From Hoylesella enoeca JCM 12259 (GTDB taxonomy: Bacteria > Bacteroidota > Bacteroidia > Bacteroidales > Bacteroidaceae), in the NCBI RefSeq assembly GCF_000613405.1, contig NZ_BAIX01000001.1, positions 62,001 through 126,000 of the forward strand: a stretch of DNA of 64,000 nucleotides, written 5' to 3'. The position numbers and the translations under genes were made by a program. Each line of letters opens with the position of its first letter. Within the stretch, counting starts at the first letter, position 1. Shown here piece by piece: positions 1 to 9,743 of this stretch. The notes under the pieces are model-generated. The model had not been told where the DNA came from. It saw only the letters and a list, made by a program, of their open reading frames with translations, and searched no databases.

Positions 1-1823
1 GCCGTGGCCGAAGAATGCAGGAAACGTGAAAGTGTATAGCAGTCCACGCTCGTAAACATAGAGACGACAGTCGTAATTATCTGTATGGAAGTAGCCGAAA
101 CTTGCATCCGCAGTCAGAAAACGATGCGAATAGCCGATGTTTTGTGTCAACATCCAACCCAAACTGTTTGTTTCGGCCCGACAACAAGCAATGTCTGCCT
201 GTGTTTTCGAGTTCCAACGACCGCCGTCATAAGCCACGGCGAATCGTCCGCGCTGCTCTGTTCGCGTGATGATTGTAGTTTTATCGGCGTTGTCTCGTTG
301 TCTGCGGCGCAGTCGGTAACGTGCAAGAAACGTGATGGAACGGTGCGTATAAATGGCCGACAGTGCATTGTCCCATGAATGGGAGGGGTGAGATATGCGA
401 TATTTTGCCCACGGTGAATAAGCATAATCGGTGTAAACGGAGAGCGAAAACGATCGAGTTGGTCGCCAGTCAGCCCCTAAATACATGCCGCTTTCGTTGC
501 AAATATCGCCGCCGTCACTGAAACTTTCGGCATGGATCGCGGCATAACGATAAGCATAAAACCGCTGAATGGCAAGCAACGTGAGCGAACCGGTGAGCTG
601 ATAACTGATGCTGTTGAGTGTGGCAAGTGCCGACAGTCGCCCGTTGCAGTCTCGCCGTTGATGTTGAGACGCCTACTTGTGTAGCCATAATCGATTCCTG
701 CGTTCCAAAAATGACGTCCGGCAGGAGCATACCGACGATAAAGCTGCTCGGTCTTCGGGGTCAACGGTTTGCTGAACTGCATAAAAACGCCCGTCGCTCC
801 GATGTGAAACCCACCGCCGGAATAACGGATATTTCCGCCGATTGACTGCTCTTCGGCATTGTGTTTGCGTGCCATCTCGCTCGGTGTGCGATGATATCCC
901 GTGTGCAGCAACGTGACAATGGATGTGCTGTCGCGGCTGAGTGTGGCGTCGATCTTGCGTAATGAGGCAAAGCCTGTTAGTTCAAGACCTTTCCAAAGAC
1001 CAATTGTGGCAGCAGCTCCTTGCATGTAATTGGCTTCAGAACGCGATGAATGGGCGCGGATGGAAGTAGAAGTACGCCCCAATAAAGCGATCGACGCAGC
1101 CTTGCCGAAGCCGAAATCGTTGTTCATGACGAGTCCCATCCCGAAGCGCAGGCGGTATCTGCCCACGGCAAATGCTTTGAGTCGCCCCATGTTTCGGAGC
1201 ATCAAATAAGGCGAATAATAATCGTACCCATATCGATTACGCCCTGAGAAGAATGGTTCCCCAGCATCTTGCGAAGCCGTCAGACCAGCTTTCACGTATT
1301 GACCGTAACTGAATGTGTATCTCAACCAATGTTTATAGGGATAGCCTAAATAGCCTTTTCGGTCGCCTTTACGCGTGTAACAAGGTATGCGTAGCGCGGT
1401 TACAACTTCACTGTGGCCGTATTTCGCGATGTTACGGAGACTGGGAAAGGTTTTGTCTTTGCCCGAATCGAGCGTCAGGAAATAAGGAAGCAACCGGCGA
1501 CGAGGTTCGTCCAGCGACTCGATAAGCGCCAGTTCGCCCCACGATTTCATCCCTCCGTATTGATAAACATACATGCACAGTTCTTCGATTTGTGCGTCGG
1601 TGAGAAACGGAATTTGCTCCAAATCCTGTCGGGTGGCCGTGTTCAGCGCGATGGGATGTGTTGCCAAATCGCACAGAATGTCGTAAGTGGATTCCCAGGC
1701 AGACGATTCCACGTCGTCGATGTCGCCCAGTTGGTCGTAAAACTTCACCCAATCCTGCGGTTGTTGCGCAGCAGAATACAAAACAAAAAATGTGGAAACG
1801 AAAAATAAAACCATCCTTTTCAT
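1..1823 (-). CDS. Helix-hairpin-helix protein with outer-membrane-barrel-like C-terminus (partial, one frameshift)
   Basis: The protein starts at 1823 with a hydrophobic signal peptide (about residues 1-20, ending SAAQ), followed by a helix-hairpin-helix region at about residues 57-115 (NTATRQDLEQIPFLTDAQIEEL). The rest is rich in alternating aromatic and polar residues and RYRLRFGMG-type strands, as in beta-barrels. The frame breaks near 640-642 (CCC run on the plus strand). One added base restores a continuous reading (RLSALATLNSISYQL and onward) to the window edge, where the gene is cut. Similar HhH-plus-barrel proteins are common in Bacteroidales, but no function is established. A minus-strand -7 box lies at 1852-1859. 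A second HhH protein is at 32976-33881. Confidence 0.75.
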
Positions 1824-1851
1824 AAGCTTTCAAATGTTTTGATAGTCATGG

Positions 1852-1859
1852 CAAATATA
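1852..1859 (-). promoter_or_regulatory. Bacteroidetes -7 box (TATATTTG)
   Basis: On the minus strand this reads TATATTTG, matching TAnnTTTG, about 30 bases before the start codon of the HhH/barrel gene. No clear -33 TTTG is seen at the usual spacing. Confidence 0.5.
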
Positions 1860-1933
1860 CATTTATTTTTCTAAACCACGGCTTTGTTGATCTCGAAAAG
1901 TGGAAAAAGAGACGTTTTTCAAGCAAAAAACAA

Positions 1934-1962
1934 TTGTATAATGAAAAGTTATTGTATTTTTG
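1934..1962 (+). promoter_or_regulatory. Promoter for glsA-glsB
   Basis: TATTTTTG at 1955-1962 fits the -7 box TAnnTTTG, with a weak -33 (ATTG) 18 bases upstream. It lies about 25 bases before the ATG chosen for glsA at 1987, which argues against the in-frame TTG at 1960 that overlaps the box. Confidence 0.5.
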
Positions 1963-1986
1963 CAATGCATTAATACTCTTTCCCAA

Positions 1987-2815
1987 ATGGGTAGACAGAT
2001 AGAGAAAACCATAGACATCGACGACATTCTAAAAGACAAAATGGGGGGCAAAGCCAAGTTTGTGCCCAGCGTGTTGGTGTCTTGGCTCAAACGGATCGTG
2101 CATCAGAACGAGGTGAATGACTTCCTTTGGGAAAACCGTGAGAAGCAAGGCGTGGAGTGGCTCGATGCTTGTGTGCGCTATCTCGATATGACACTCGAAG
2201 TCAACGGCCGTGAAAATCTTCCCGATAAAGCTGATGGCAGACTCTATACGTTTGTTTCCAATCATCCTCTTGGTGGTATCGACGGTGTAGCTTTGGGCTC
2301 AATCATCGGCCGACAGTATGACGGTCGCTTCCGATATCTGGTTAATGATCTGTTGATGAACTTGCCCGGGCTGGCTCCTTTATGCATACCCATCAACAAG
2401 ACGGGCTTACAGAGCCGCAGTTTTCCTGCTATGGTCGAGGCGGGATTCCACAGTGAGAACCACATTTTGATGTTTCCCGCAGCTGTGCAGCCGTAAACAA
2501 GGTGGTCGAATTCACGACTTGCCGTGGCGAAAGACATTCATCACCAAAAGCATAGAGACACATCGCGATATTGTTCCGATACATTTCGGTGGTCAGAACT
2601 CGCCTTTTTTCTATCGCTTGGCCAATATCTGCAAGGCACTTCGCGTCAAATTCAATATCGCAATGCTGTTTTTAGTCGATGAAATGTATAAAAACATGCA
2701 CAAGACTTTCCGTGTTTCGATAGGCAAACCCATCTCTTGGAAAACCTTTGACAATACAAAAACACCAATGGAATGGGCTAACATCGTGGAAGACAAAGTA
2801 TATGAACTCGAATAA
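1987..2815 (+). CDS. glsA: GlsA-like lyso-glycine-lipid O-acyltransferase (PlsC family), frameshifted
   Basis: A PlsC/LPLAT-family acyltransferase. Visible motifs are NHPLGGIDG (acyltransferase block 1) and, after repair, FPAGLCSRK typical of the Bacteroidetes hemolysin-like acyltransferases. The reading frame breaks near 2482: the first part ends ILMFPAAVQP, and the second resumes as LCSRKQGGRIHDLPWRK after adding about two bases. In Bacteroides, GlsA adds the second, ester-linked fatty acid in glycine/serine-glycine lipid synthesis and sits beside GlsB. The same pairing here, with the GlsB gene starting within two bases of this stop, supports the call. The start is ATG 1987, behind a good promoter. 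The function is inferred from motifs and neighbourhood. Confidence 0.75.
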
Positions 2816-2816
2816 A

Positions 2817-3809
2817 ATGGAAGAAGATATTATCCAACCGGTCGACAAACAGCTGCTCAGAGAGGAACTGACCTCCGACAAGCAGCTCCGGATGACGAAT
2901 AAAAGTCATAACGAAATTTATGTCATCACGGCTCACACGGCACCCAATGTGTTGCGAGAGATCGGCCGATTACGTGAAATTGCCTTCCGCGCAGCAGGTG
3001 GAGGAACGGGCAAATCACTTGATCTCGATGAGTTTGACACGTGTAAGAACTGTTACAAACAGCTCATTGTGTGGAACCCCGAGGCACAAGAGATCATCGG
3101 AGGATATCGTTATCTCAATGGCACTGACTGCGAATTGGACGATGAAGGACAACCCAAACTGGCCACAAGTCATATGTTTCGTTTCTCGGATAAGTTCATC
3201 CGCGATTACCTTCCGTACACAGTCGAGTTGGGACGGTCGTTTGTTTCGCTCGAATATCAGAACGTTCGGGTCAACACCAAGAGTATTTTCGCCCTCGATA
3301 ACCTATGGGATGGACTCGGTGCTTTAACCGTTCTCAATCCTCATTTGAGGTATTTTTTCGGCAAAATGACGATGTATCCGTCTTACATTCGCCGTGGACG
3401 AGATATGATTCTCTATTTTCTTAAAAAGCATTTCGACGACAAAGACAATCTCATTGTACCAATGAAACCGCTCAAAATAGAGACAGACATCAAGGAATTA
3501 GAGGCTCTTTTCTGCAAAGATGACTTTCGGGAAGACTATAAGATACTTAATCACGAGATTCGACAATTAGGTTATAACATCCCGCCTTTGGTCAATGCGT
3601 ATATGAATCTCAGCCCAACAATGAAGCTGTTTGGCACTGCCATCAACTACGGATTCGGTGAAGTAGAAGAGACCGGCATCTTGATCGCTGTCGATGAGAT
3701 ATTGGAAGAGAAGCGCATTCGCCACATCGACAGTTTCATCGAAGAGCATCCCGAAGCCTTGAAGATCACCAGCGGCGCCAACAATGTGATCTTCAAAGAG
3801 AAGCCGTAA
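2817..3809 (+). CDS. glsB: GlsB-like glycine N-acyltransferase (OlsB/GNAT-type hemolysin family)
   Basis: About 330 residues resembling OlsB-type N-acyltransferases: an N-terminal GNAT-like block (YVITAHTAPNVLREIGRLRE, then IIGGYRYLNG and VELGRSFVSLEYQ) and a long C-terminal helical part. In Bacteroides GlsB attaches a 3-hydroxy fatty acid to glycine as the first step of glycine-lipid synthesis; GlsA then makes the diacyl form. The gene follows glsA by one base, so the two probably form one operon. ATG 2817 is preferred; an in-frame ATG at 2802 would overlap glsA. No anomaly is seen. Confidence 0.8.
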   Translation: MEEDIIQPVDKQLLREELTSDKQLRMTNKSHNEIYVITAHTAPNVLREIGRLREIAFRAAGGGTGKSLDLDEFDTCKNCYKQLIVWNPEAQEIIGGYRYLNGTDCELDDEGQPKLATSHMFRFSDKFIRDYLPYTVELGRSFVSLEYQNVRVNTKSIFALDNLWDGLGALTVLNPHLRYFFGKMTMYPSYIRRGRDMILYFLKKHFDDKDNLIVPMKPLKIETDIKELEALFCKDDFREDYKILNHEIRQLGYNIPPLVNAYMNLSPTMKLFGTAINYGFGEVEETGILIAVDEILEEKRIRHIDSFIEEHPEALKITSGANNVIFKEKP

Positions 3810-3925
3810 GCTAAAATCGTCTTCAAAACACATTTCCTTACTTTTTAATGGGAAATAAAAACGATCGCCAATAGGCCTACGCTTAGAAAAGATTTTGCAA
3901 CGAATTCACGCTAAAATATAGTTAT

Positions 3926-3943
3926 ACGCTTTCACAAAAGCGT
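3926..3943. other. Small hairpin after glsB
   Basis: ACGCTTT and AAAGCGT can pair around a 4-base loop. No T run follows directly, so it is at best a weak terminator for the glsA-glsB unit. The rest of 3810-4190 holds a 22-base repeat array and AT-rich sequence with short direct repeats (AATTGAG, AATTAT), and no gene. Confidence 0.25.
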
Positions 3944-3956
3944 GAGGCTGTGTTTT

Positions 3957-4022
3957 CATTCATGGTTGATCGCACTGCAATTAACCATGAGTTACGTGCC
4001 GATTAACGGTTAATCAATTGAG
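3957..4022. repeat. 22-base palindromic repeat array (3 units)
   Basis: Units begin at 3957, 3979 and 4001. The third has a perfect 7+1+7 dyad, GATTAACGGTTAATC; the others are diverged versions. Linkers read GCACTGC and CGTGCC. It lies between glsB and the ammonia-lyase promoter. Confidence 0.8.
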
Positions 4023-4190
4023 AATTGAGCGTTGAGAAATGAGCGTTCTTTTTGGAATGGCGAACCGTATGGATTTCATGTGCTTCTGGTTGAAATACAA
4101 TACAATAATTCTCAATTGATGACAGCTCTTTTAACTTGGGGTATTGACAATAATTATCAAATGTCAATGGTCAATAGTTAATTATCGATG

Positions 4191-4221
4191 TTGGCTTTCT
4201 GAAAATTAATTTCTACCTTTG
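4191..4221 (+). promoter_or_regulatory. Promoter of the aryl-polyene-type cluster
   Basis: TACCTTTG at 4214-4221 fits TAnnTTTG, with TTGG at 4191-4194 as a near -33 box 19 bases upstream. This leaves a leader of about 80 bases before the ammonia-lyase start. It is the only strong promoter seen upstream of the first dozen cluster genes. Confidence 0.55.
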
Positions 4222-4305
4222 CAGATGATAAAATAACAGGGGATAGCAGACTGGTTGAAACATGGAAAGCAATGAAGCCAAGCCCCGGAAGATGTTCAGA
4301 AGAAT

Positions 4306-5819
4306 ATGAAAGAACGTGTGTTTACTGTCAATTCGGTGTATAGAAACCTTTTTGAAGGTGAAGAGGTGACCATCAATGATGGTATTTATCAAAATATCCG
4401 GCACTGTTACGATTTTCTGAAAACATTTGCCGAGGATCGGATTATCTACGGAATCAATACCGGATTTGGGCCAATGGCACAATGGCGAGTGGACAATCAA
4501 GACCTGAAAGATCTGCAATACAACATCATTCGCAGTCACGCCACGGGCGCAGGAGAGCCGCTTGAGGATGTATATGTCAAGGCATCGATGATCGCCCGAG
4601 TAGGAACTTTCGTCCAAGCACATTCCGGAATTCACCCGAGTGTGGTGGAAACGCTGGTCAAAATGATTAATGCGGGCATTTATCCATTCATTCCCCGCCA
4701 CGGAAGTGTAGGTGCGAGCGGCGATCTTGTACAATTGGCCCACATCGCACTGACGTTGATCGGAGAGGGGAAAGTGCATTACCGGGGTACGTGGAGACCT
4801 ACGGCAGAGGTGCTGAAAGAGAATGATATCAAGCCTATTCAGATTTATATCCGTGAAGGTTTGTCGGCTGTCAACGGCACAAGCGTGATGACCGGAATCA
4901 GTATTGTCAATCAAATCTATGCCGAAAAGCTATTGGATTGGTGCGTGATTTCAGCCGTTTGGATGAACGAAATAGCGGCTTCTTACGACGACTGGATGAG
5001 CGAACGGCTCAACGTTTGTCGTCGGCACACCGGTCAGCAAGCAATGGCCGAACGGATGAGAGCCGTTGCACAGGGCAGCAAACGACTCGTAAAGCGCGAA
5101 CACGAACTGTATGCGCAGGGCCGACATACGGAGAAAGTGTTCCGCGATAAGGTACAGGCGTACTACTCTTTACGGTGTACGCCGCAGATTCTTGGCCCTG
5201 TTTACGACACGTTGACTGCTGCCCATCAGGTCATCGACGAAGAGTTGAACTCTGCCTGTGATAATCCCGTCATCGATCCCGATACGAACAACGTTTATCA
5301 CGGCGGCAATTTCCACGGCGATTACATATCGTTGGAAGAGGATAAAGTGAAGATTGCCGTGGTAAGACTTGCTATGACGACCGAGCGGCAACTAAATTAT
5401 CTCTTCCACGACCGCATTAACGGCATCCTGCTCCGTTCTTAAACCTCGGTAAGTTAGGACTGAACTACGGAATGCAGGCCTGCCAATTCACGGCCACTTC
5501 TACCACGGCAGAGTGTCAGACACTGGCAATGCCCAACTATGTACACTCTATTCCCAACAACAACGACAATCAGGACATCGTAAGTATGGGCACGAACACC
5601 GCGCTATTATGCAAAGAAGTGATCGAAAATGCTTATCAAGTGATGGCCATTCAGATGATTGCGTTGGCACAGGCGACGGATTGTCTGGCCATTACCGACG
5701 ATTTAGCACCCGCTACAAGAGCTATATATAATAAGGTAAGAGATATTTGTCCCAAGTTTGTTGAGGACACACCGTTCTACGAAGAAATAGCAAACGTAAT
5801 AGAATACTTGAAAAAATGA
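4306..5819 (+). CDS. Tyrosine ammonia-lyase (HAL/PAL superfamily), frameshifted
   Basis: An aromatic amino acid lyase of about 505 residues. The triad that forms the MIO cofactor, Ala137-Ser138-Gly139, lies in GSVGASGDL. YGINTGFGP, NGTSVMTG and SIPNNNDNQDIVSMG are the other family blocks. The substrate-selectivity region reads NIIRSHATG. As I recall, the flexirubin-cluster tyrosine lyase of Flavobacterium johnsoniae has the same RSH there, and it also matches through LPPF-NLG. No other histidine-degradation genes are nearby. The expected product is 4-coumarate, the likely aryl starter. The frame breaks at 5431 (CTGCTCCG for an expected CTGCCTCCG). The stop overlaps the next start by 4 bases. 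Confidence 0.85.
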
Positions 5820-6541
5820 AATATGCTTTGGTAACAGGCGGAAGCCGAGGAATCGGTCGGGCCGTCGCCATTCGATTGTCACAGGCTGGCATTCCCGTTG
5901 TAATCAACTATGTTCAGAATGAAACGGCAGCCACGGAAACAAAGGCCGAGATAGAGAAAGCGGGCGGACAAGCCGAGCTTTTACGCTTCGACGTGTCGCA
6001 ACCGGAGGAAATCGAGCAGGCCATTAATGCGTGGGAAGATGCCCATCCTGATGATTTCATCGGCGTATTGGTGAACAATGCAGGCATCCGTCGCGATAAC
6101 TTAATGATTTTTATGCAGAATGACGAGTGGCAAAAAGTGCTCGACACAACGCTCAACGGATTCTTCTACACCACGCGCCGACTATTAAAGCGGATGATGA
6201 CAAAGCGTGATGGGCGCATCGTCAACATCTCGTCGCTCTCGGGATTGAAAGGATTACCTGGCCAGGTGAACTATTCGGCCTCGAAATCAGCGCTTATCGG
6301 TGCAACGAAAGCATTGGCGCAAGAGGTTGCTCCGCGTAAAATCACAGTCAACGCAGTAGCTCCCGGCTTTGTAGAAAGCGATATGACGAAAGACCTGAAC
6401 GAGTCGGAACTTAAACGACTCGTGCCTGTCGGCCGTTTCGGTAAACCCGAAGAAGTGGCAGCTTTGGTCGCTTTCCTCGCCGGAGAAGAGGCGGCTTATA
6501 TCACAGGACAAGTTATCGGCATTAACGGAGGAATGTATTGA
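5816..6541 (+). CDS. 3-oxoacyl-ACP reductase (FabG-like SDR)
   Basis: A 241-residue classical short-chain dehydrogenase with TGGSRGIG near the N-terminus (NADP binding), NNAG, a catalytic serine in NISSLSG and the YSASK active site, ending ITGQVIGINGGMY like FabG. It should reduce the beta-keto group after each ketosynthase extension. Its ATGA overlap with the ammonia-lyase gene places it firmly in the cluster, so it is probably the dedicated polyene ketoreductase rather than the housekeeping FabG. Confidence 0.9.
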   Translation: MKYALVTGGSRGIGRAVAIRLSQAGIPVVINYVQNETAATETKAEIEKAGGQAELLRFDVSQPEEIEQAINAWEDAHPDDFIGVLVNNAGIRRDNLMIFMQNDEWQKVLDTTLNGFFYTTRRLLKRMMTKRDGRIVNISSLSGLKGLPGQVNYSASKSALIGATKALAQEVAPRKITVNAVAPGFVESDMTKDLNESELKRLVPVGRFGKPEEVAALVAFLAGEEAAYITGQVIGINGGMY

Positions 6542-6543
6542 TA

Positions 6544-7773
6544 ATGGTGAAAAGAGTAGTGATCACAGGCATCGGACTATGGGGATGCCTCGGAAAGAAT
6601 ATCGACGAAGTAACGGAAAGCCTCAAAGCGGGGCGCAGTGGCATCGGATTGGATCGCGACCGATTGACATACGGCTATCAATCGGGGCTGACCGGCCTCG
6701 TAGAACGGCCCAAACTAAAAGGTCTTCTCAACCGACGCGTGCGCACAGGACTGCCCGAAGAAGGCGAATATGCCTTTATGGCGAGTCGCGAAGCATTCAG
6801 AATGGCCGGCATCGACGATGCTTATATGCTGCAAAATGAAATCGGTTGTATCTTCGGCAACGACTCTTCGTCTACGCCGGTGATTGAAGCCGCCCGTATA
6901 ATGGATGCCAAACACGACTCGGCATTGCTCGGAAGCGGTTATATTTTTCAATCGATGAACTCGACAGTTACGATGAATCTCAGCACCATTTTCCATCTCC
7001 GCGGCGTCAACTTTACCATAAGTGCAGCCTGCGCAAGCGGCAGTCACTCCATTGGGCTCGGTTATATGATGATCCGCCAGGGCCTGCAAGAAATGGTTTT
7101 ATGCGGTGGCGCGCAAGAGGTTAATTGCTATTCGATGGCCACTTTCGATGCTTTGAATGCTTTCTCCAAACGAATGGACGAGCCAGAAAAGGCATCTCGG
7201 CCTTTCGATCGCGATCGCGACGGGCTGATTCCGAGTGGAGGAGCTGCCGCTTTGGTACTTGAAGACTACGAACACGCTGTTGCACGCGGTGCCGAAATAC
7301 TCTGCGAAGTAACCGGTTACGGCTTTTCGAGTAACGGAGGGGGCATCTCTCAGCCCTCGGACGACGGTAGTGTACTGGCGATGCAACGTGCAATGACCGA
7401 CGCAGGAATCACACCCGACGATGTAGATTACATCAACGCACACGCCACTTCGACGCCGCAGGGCGATATGTTTGAGGCAAAAGCTCTTGCAAGACTGTTC
7501 TCCGGACGTCGTGCTTGGATATCTTCGACTAAGAGTATGACCGGTCACGAGTGCTGGATGGCAGGTGCCAGCGAGATCGTTTACAGCATTCTGATGATGC
7601 AAAACAGCTTCGTTGCACCCAACATCAATTTTGAAAATCCCGACGAATACTCCGCACCGTTACACATTGCACCGCAAACCGTAGAGACAGAACTGCATAC
7701 CGTGCTCTCCAACTCATTCGGATTCGGCGGCACGAACAGCGCTTTGGTTATTCAAAATACAATAAAGATATGA
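6544..7773 (+). CDS. Beta-ketoacyl-ACP synthase (FabF/KAS II type), stand-alone
   Basis: About 410 residues with a complete Cys-His-His set: Cys163 in SAACASGSHS, His in NAHATSTPQGD and His in STKSMTGHE, plus the NSFGFGGTNSALV C-terminus. It condenses acyl-ACP with malonyl-ACP. ATG 6544 is preferred over the TTG two codons upstream. The gene overlaps its downstream neighbour by ATGA. Of the three ketosynthases in the cluster it is the only one without an added C-terminal domain. Confidence 0.9.
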   Translation: MVKRVVITGIGLWGCLGKNIDEVTESLKAGRSGIGLDRDRLTYGYQSGLTGLVERPKLKGLLNRRVRTGLPEEGEYAFMASREAFRMAGIDDAYMLQNEIGCIFGNDSSSTPVIEAARIMDAKHDSALLGSGYIFQSMNSTVTMNLSTIFHLRGVNFTISAACASGSHSIGLGYMMIRQGLQEMVLCGGAQEVNCYSMATFDALNAFSKRMDEPEKASRPFDRDRDGLIPSGGAAALVLEDYEHAVARGAEILCEVTGYGFSSNGGGISQPSDDGSVLAMQRAMTDAGITPDDVDYINAHATSTPQGDMFEAKALARLFSGRRAWISSTKSMTGHECWMAGASEIVYSILMMQNSFVAPNINFENPDEYSAPLHIAPQTVETELHTVLSNSFGFGGTNSALVIQNTIKI

Positions 7774-8345
7774 AGAAGGTGATATTATTAGCATTGGCTT
7801 TCACAGCCACGCTTTGTGCTAATGCACAACGATTGATCGACGGTTCGCTGAAAAACTTAACACAGATAAAAGCCATTCAAGTCGTGTTCGAGTACAAGAA
7901 CGCCGTCGTGCAGGGACTTCCCTATGCTGAGTTTATGGAAAAAGAACAACGAGAATTCAGTAATCGCAACTACAAAGACTTCAAAGACGAATGGAATCGC
8001 AGTCTTGCACCCGAGCTTCTTTATCGCTTCATCGAAGGCTATAACAAGATAGCGAATCGCAAAAACCTACCGGTATTCACATCGAAAAAAGCCGATTATA
8101 AGTTGACTGTGGATTATAGCAGATTGGATCGCAATGGAAAGGCATCGGCAGAATATACCTTTACTGATAAAGGCGGCCATAAAATTGCCGTCGTGCAATG
8201 GGATTCGCCTAAGGGAGGAACATTCGGAACCTTCAAGAATCTTATCGGAGATGCCGGTGAAAAGAATGGAAAAGATTTCGCAAAGTTCCTTTCTGCCAAG
8301 AAGGTGAAACGTGAATCAAACGACGATGTATTTAATCGCGAGTAA
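7770..8345 (+). CDS. Exported protein of unknown function in polyene cluster
   Basis: 191 residues with a clear signal peptide (KKVILLALAFTATLCANAQ) and a lysine-rich mature domain (EYTFTDKGGHKIAVVQWDSPKGGTF). No catalytic motif is recognised. It starts inside the stop codon of the ketosynthase gene, so it is translated with the cluster. A periplasmic or outer-membrane role in handling the pigment is a guess from context only. Confidence 0.65.
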   Translation: MKKVILLALAFTATLCANAQRLIDGSLKNLTQIKAIQVVFEYKNAVVQGLPYAEFMEKEQREFSNRNYKDFKDEWNRSLAPELLYRFIEGYNKIANRKNLPVFTSKKADYKLTVDYSRLDRNGKASAEYTFTDKGGHKIAVVQWDSPKGGTFGTFKNLIGDAGEKNGKDFAKFLSAKKVKRESNDDVFNRE

Positions 8346-8392
8346 TCGACTCATACCGGTTGAACAGACATTATTCCTAAACGGCAACACCA

Positions 8393-9487
8393 ATGAATCT
8401 ATTTCCTCCCATCGCCGACGCCTATACGCGAGAGCATCTGTCAGCGCGTGAAGCGCAACGGAAGGCTGAACTCATCGCGTGGGGACCTATTGTGTTTCAA
8501 GTTTCACGCCTAATGGTGAAGTTGGGCATACTCGATCTGCTGCGCGATAATCGTGACGGACTCACCGTGAGCGACATTTCGAAGCATACGAAGTTGTCAG
8601 AATACGCCGTGAAGATACTTACGGATGCCTCACTGAGTGCAGGAACAATTCTCGTAGACGCTGAAACCGACCGCTTCACATTGTCGAAGACGGGCTGGTT
8701 TTTACTCACCGACCCTGCCACACGCGTCAATCTCAACTTCAATCACGATGTCAACTACCGCGGAATGTTCTATTTAGAGGAGGCGCTTCGCCGGAGTAAG
8801 CCTGCCGGTTTGAAGACTTTGGGCCAATGGTCGACGATTTACGAAGGGCTGTCTCATTTGCCTAAGCAAGTGCAAGAGAGCTGGTTCAGCTTCGATCATT
8901 TTTACAGTGATCACTCGTTCGACGAAGCCTTGCCCATCGTTTTCACTCGAAAGCCCAAGCGTTTGATGGATGTCGGCGGTAATACGGGACGTTTCGCGCT
9001 GCGCTGTGTGGGCTTCGATACCGACGTGCAGGTGACAATCGTCGACCTACCCGGGCAAATCGAGATGATGAAGAACAATGTTTCAGAGTGTGCCGGAGCC
9101 GATCGCATCACCGGTTTTGCCACCAATCTGCTCGATGAGGATAGCGAATTGCCCCGCGGCCAGTGGGATATCATCTGGATGAGTCAGTTTCTCGACTGCT
9201 TTTCCGAGGCCGAAATCAGTAGTATCCTGCGTCGTGCAGCACAGGCAATGACAGCCAACACGCATCTGTTGATTATGGAAACGTTCTGGGATCGACAGCG
9301 TTTCGAACCTGCCTCACTGTGTCTCACGATGACAAGCGTTTATTTCACGGTGATGGCCAACGGCAACTCGAAAATGTATCACAGCGATGATATGATCCGA
9401 TTGATTGCTGATGCGGGTCTCCGAGTAGCCGAAGTCCACGACGGATTGGGCCAAGGACATACAATATTAGATGTTACATTAAAATAA
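8393..9487 (+). CDS. SAM-dependent methyltransferase (O-methyltransferase/ASMT-like)
   Basis: 364 residues. The N-terminal part looks like the winged-helix dimerisation domain of acetylserotonin-type methyltransferases (LGILDLLRDNRDGLTVSDISKH). A Rossmann SAM-binding motif follows at about residues 190-199 (LMDVGGNTGRF), with DLPGQIEMM and QWDIIWMSQFLDCFS further on. Such enzymes methylate hydroxyls of aromatic substrates; C-methylation cannot be excluded. In this cluster the likely target is the aryl head group, since aryl polyenes often carry ring methyl or methoxy groups. An 11-base gap separates it from the ACP. Confidence 0.8.
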   Translation: MNLFPPIADAYTREHLSAREAQRKAELIAWGPIVFQVSRLMVKLGILDLLRDNRDGLTVSDISKHTKLSEYAVKILTDASLSAGTILVDAETDRFTLSKTGWFLLTDPATRVNLNFNHDVNYRGMFYLEEALRRSKPAGLKTLGQWSTIYEGLSHLPKQVQESWFSFDHFYSDHSFDEALPIVFTRKPKRLMDVGGNTGRFALRCVGFDTDVQVTIVDLPGQIEMMKNNVSECAGADRITGFATNLLDEDSELPRGQWDIIWMSQFLDCFSEAEISSILRRAAQAMTANTHLLIMETFWDRQRFEPASLCLTMTSVYFTVMANGNSKMYHSDDMIRLIADAGLRVAEVHDGLGQGHTILDVTLK

Positions 9488-9497
9488 AACAAATATT

Positions 9498-9743
9498 ATG
9501 ACACGTGCAGAAATAGAAGAAAAGGTACGTAATTTTTTGATTGAGGATCTCGAAATCGATGAAGAAAAGATCAAGCCCGAGGGCAAACTGAAAGACGATC
9601 TCGGCATCGACAGTTTGGATTTTGTAGACATCGTGGTGATCGTCGAGAACAACTTCGGCTTCAAAATCAAGCCCGAGGAGATGTCGGGAGTTGTCACCCT
9701 TAAAGACTTCTGTGATTATATCGAGCGCAAAGTGAACGCCTGA
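9498..9743 (+). CDS. Acyl carrier protein 1
   Basis: 81 acidic residues with the phosphopantetheine site GIDSLDFVD (Ser39). It carries the growing chain for the cluster ketosynthases. Its last base is the first base of the next gene. It differs from the second ACP (13407) in helix III, suggesting separate duties such as priming versus elongation; that split is inference. Confidence 0.93.
   Translation: MTRAEIEEKVRNFLIEDLEIDEEKIKPEGKLKDDLGIDSLDFVDIVVIVENNFGFKIKPEEMSGVVTLKDFCDYIERKVNA

Noticed and set aside
147..425. Separate small gene on the minus strand
   Set aside because: The region reads continuously as the C-terminal barrel of the gene starting at 1823 once the break at 640 is repaired; this frame is a shadow.
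3926..3943. Strong terminator after glsB
   Set aside because: The stem is short and lacks a following T run, so it is listed only as a weak hairpin.
4306..5819. Histidine ammonia-lyase of histidine degradation
   Set aside because: No hutU, hutI or formimidoyltransferase genes are near, the gene heads a polyene cluster, and its motifs agree with the flexirubin-type tyrosine lyase.
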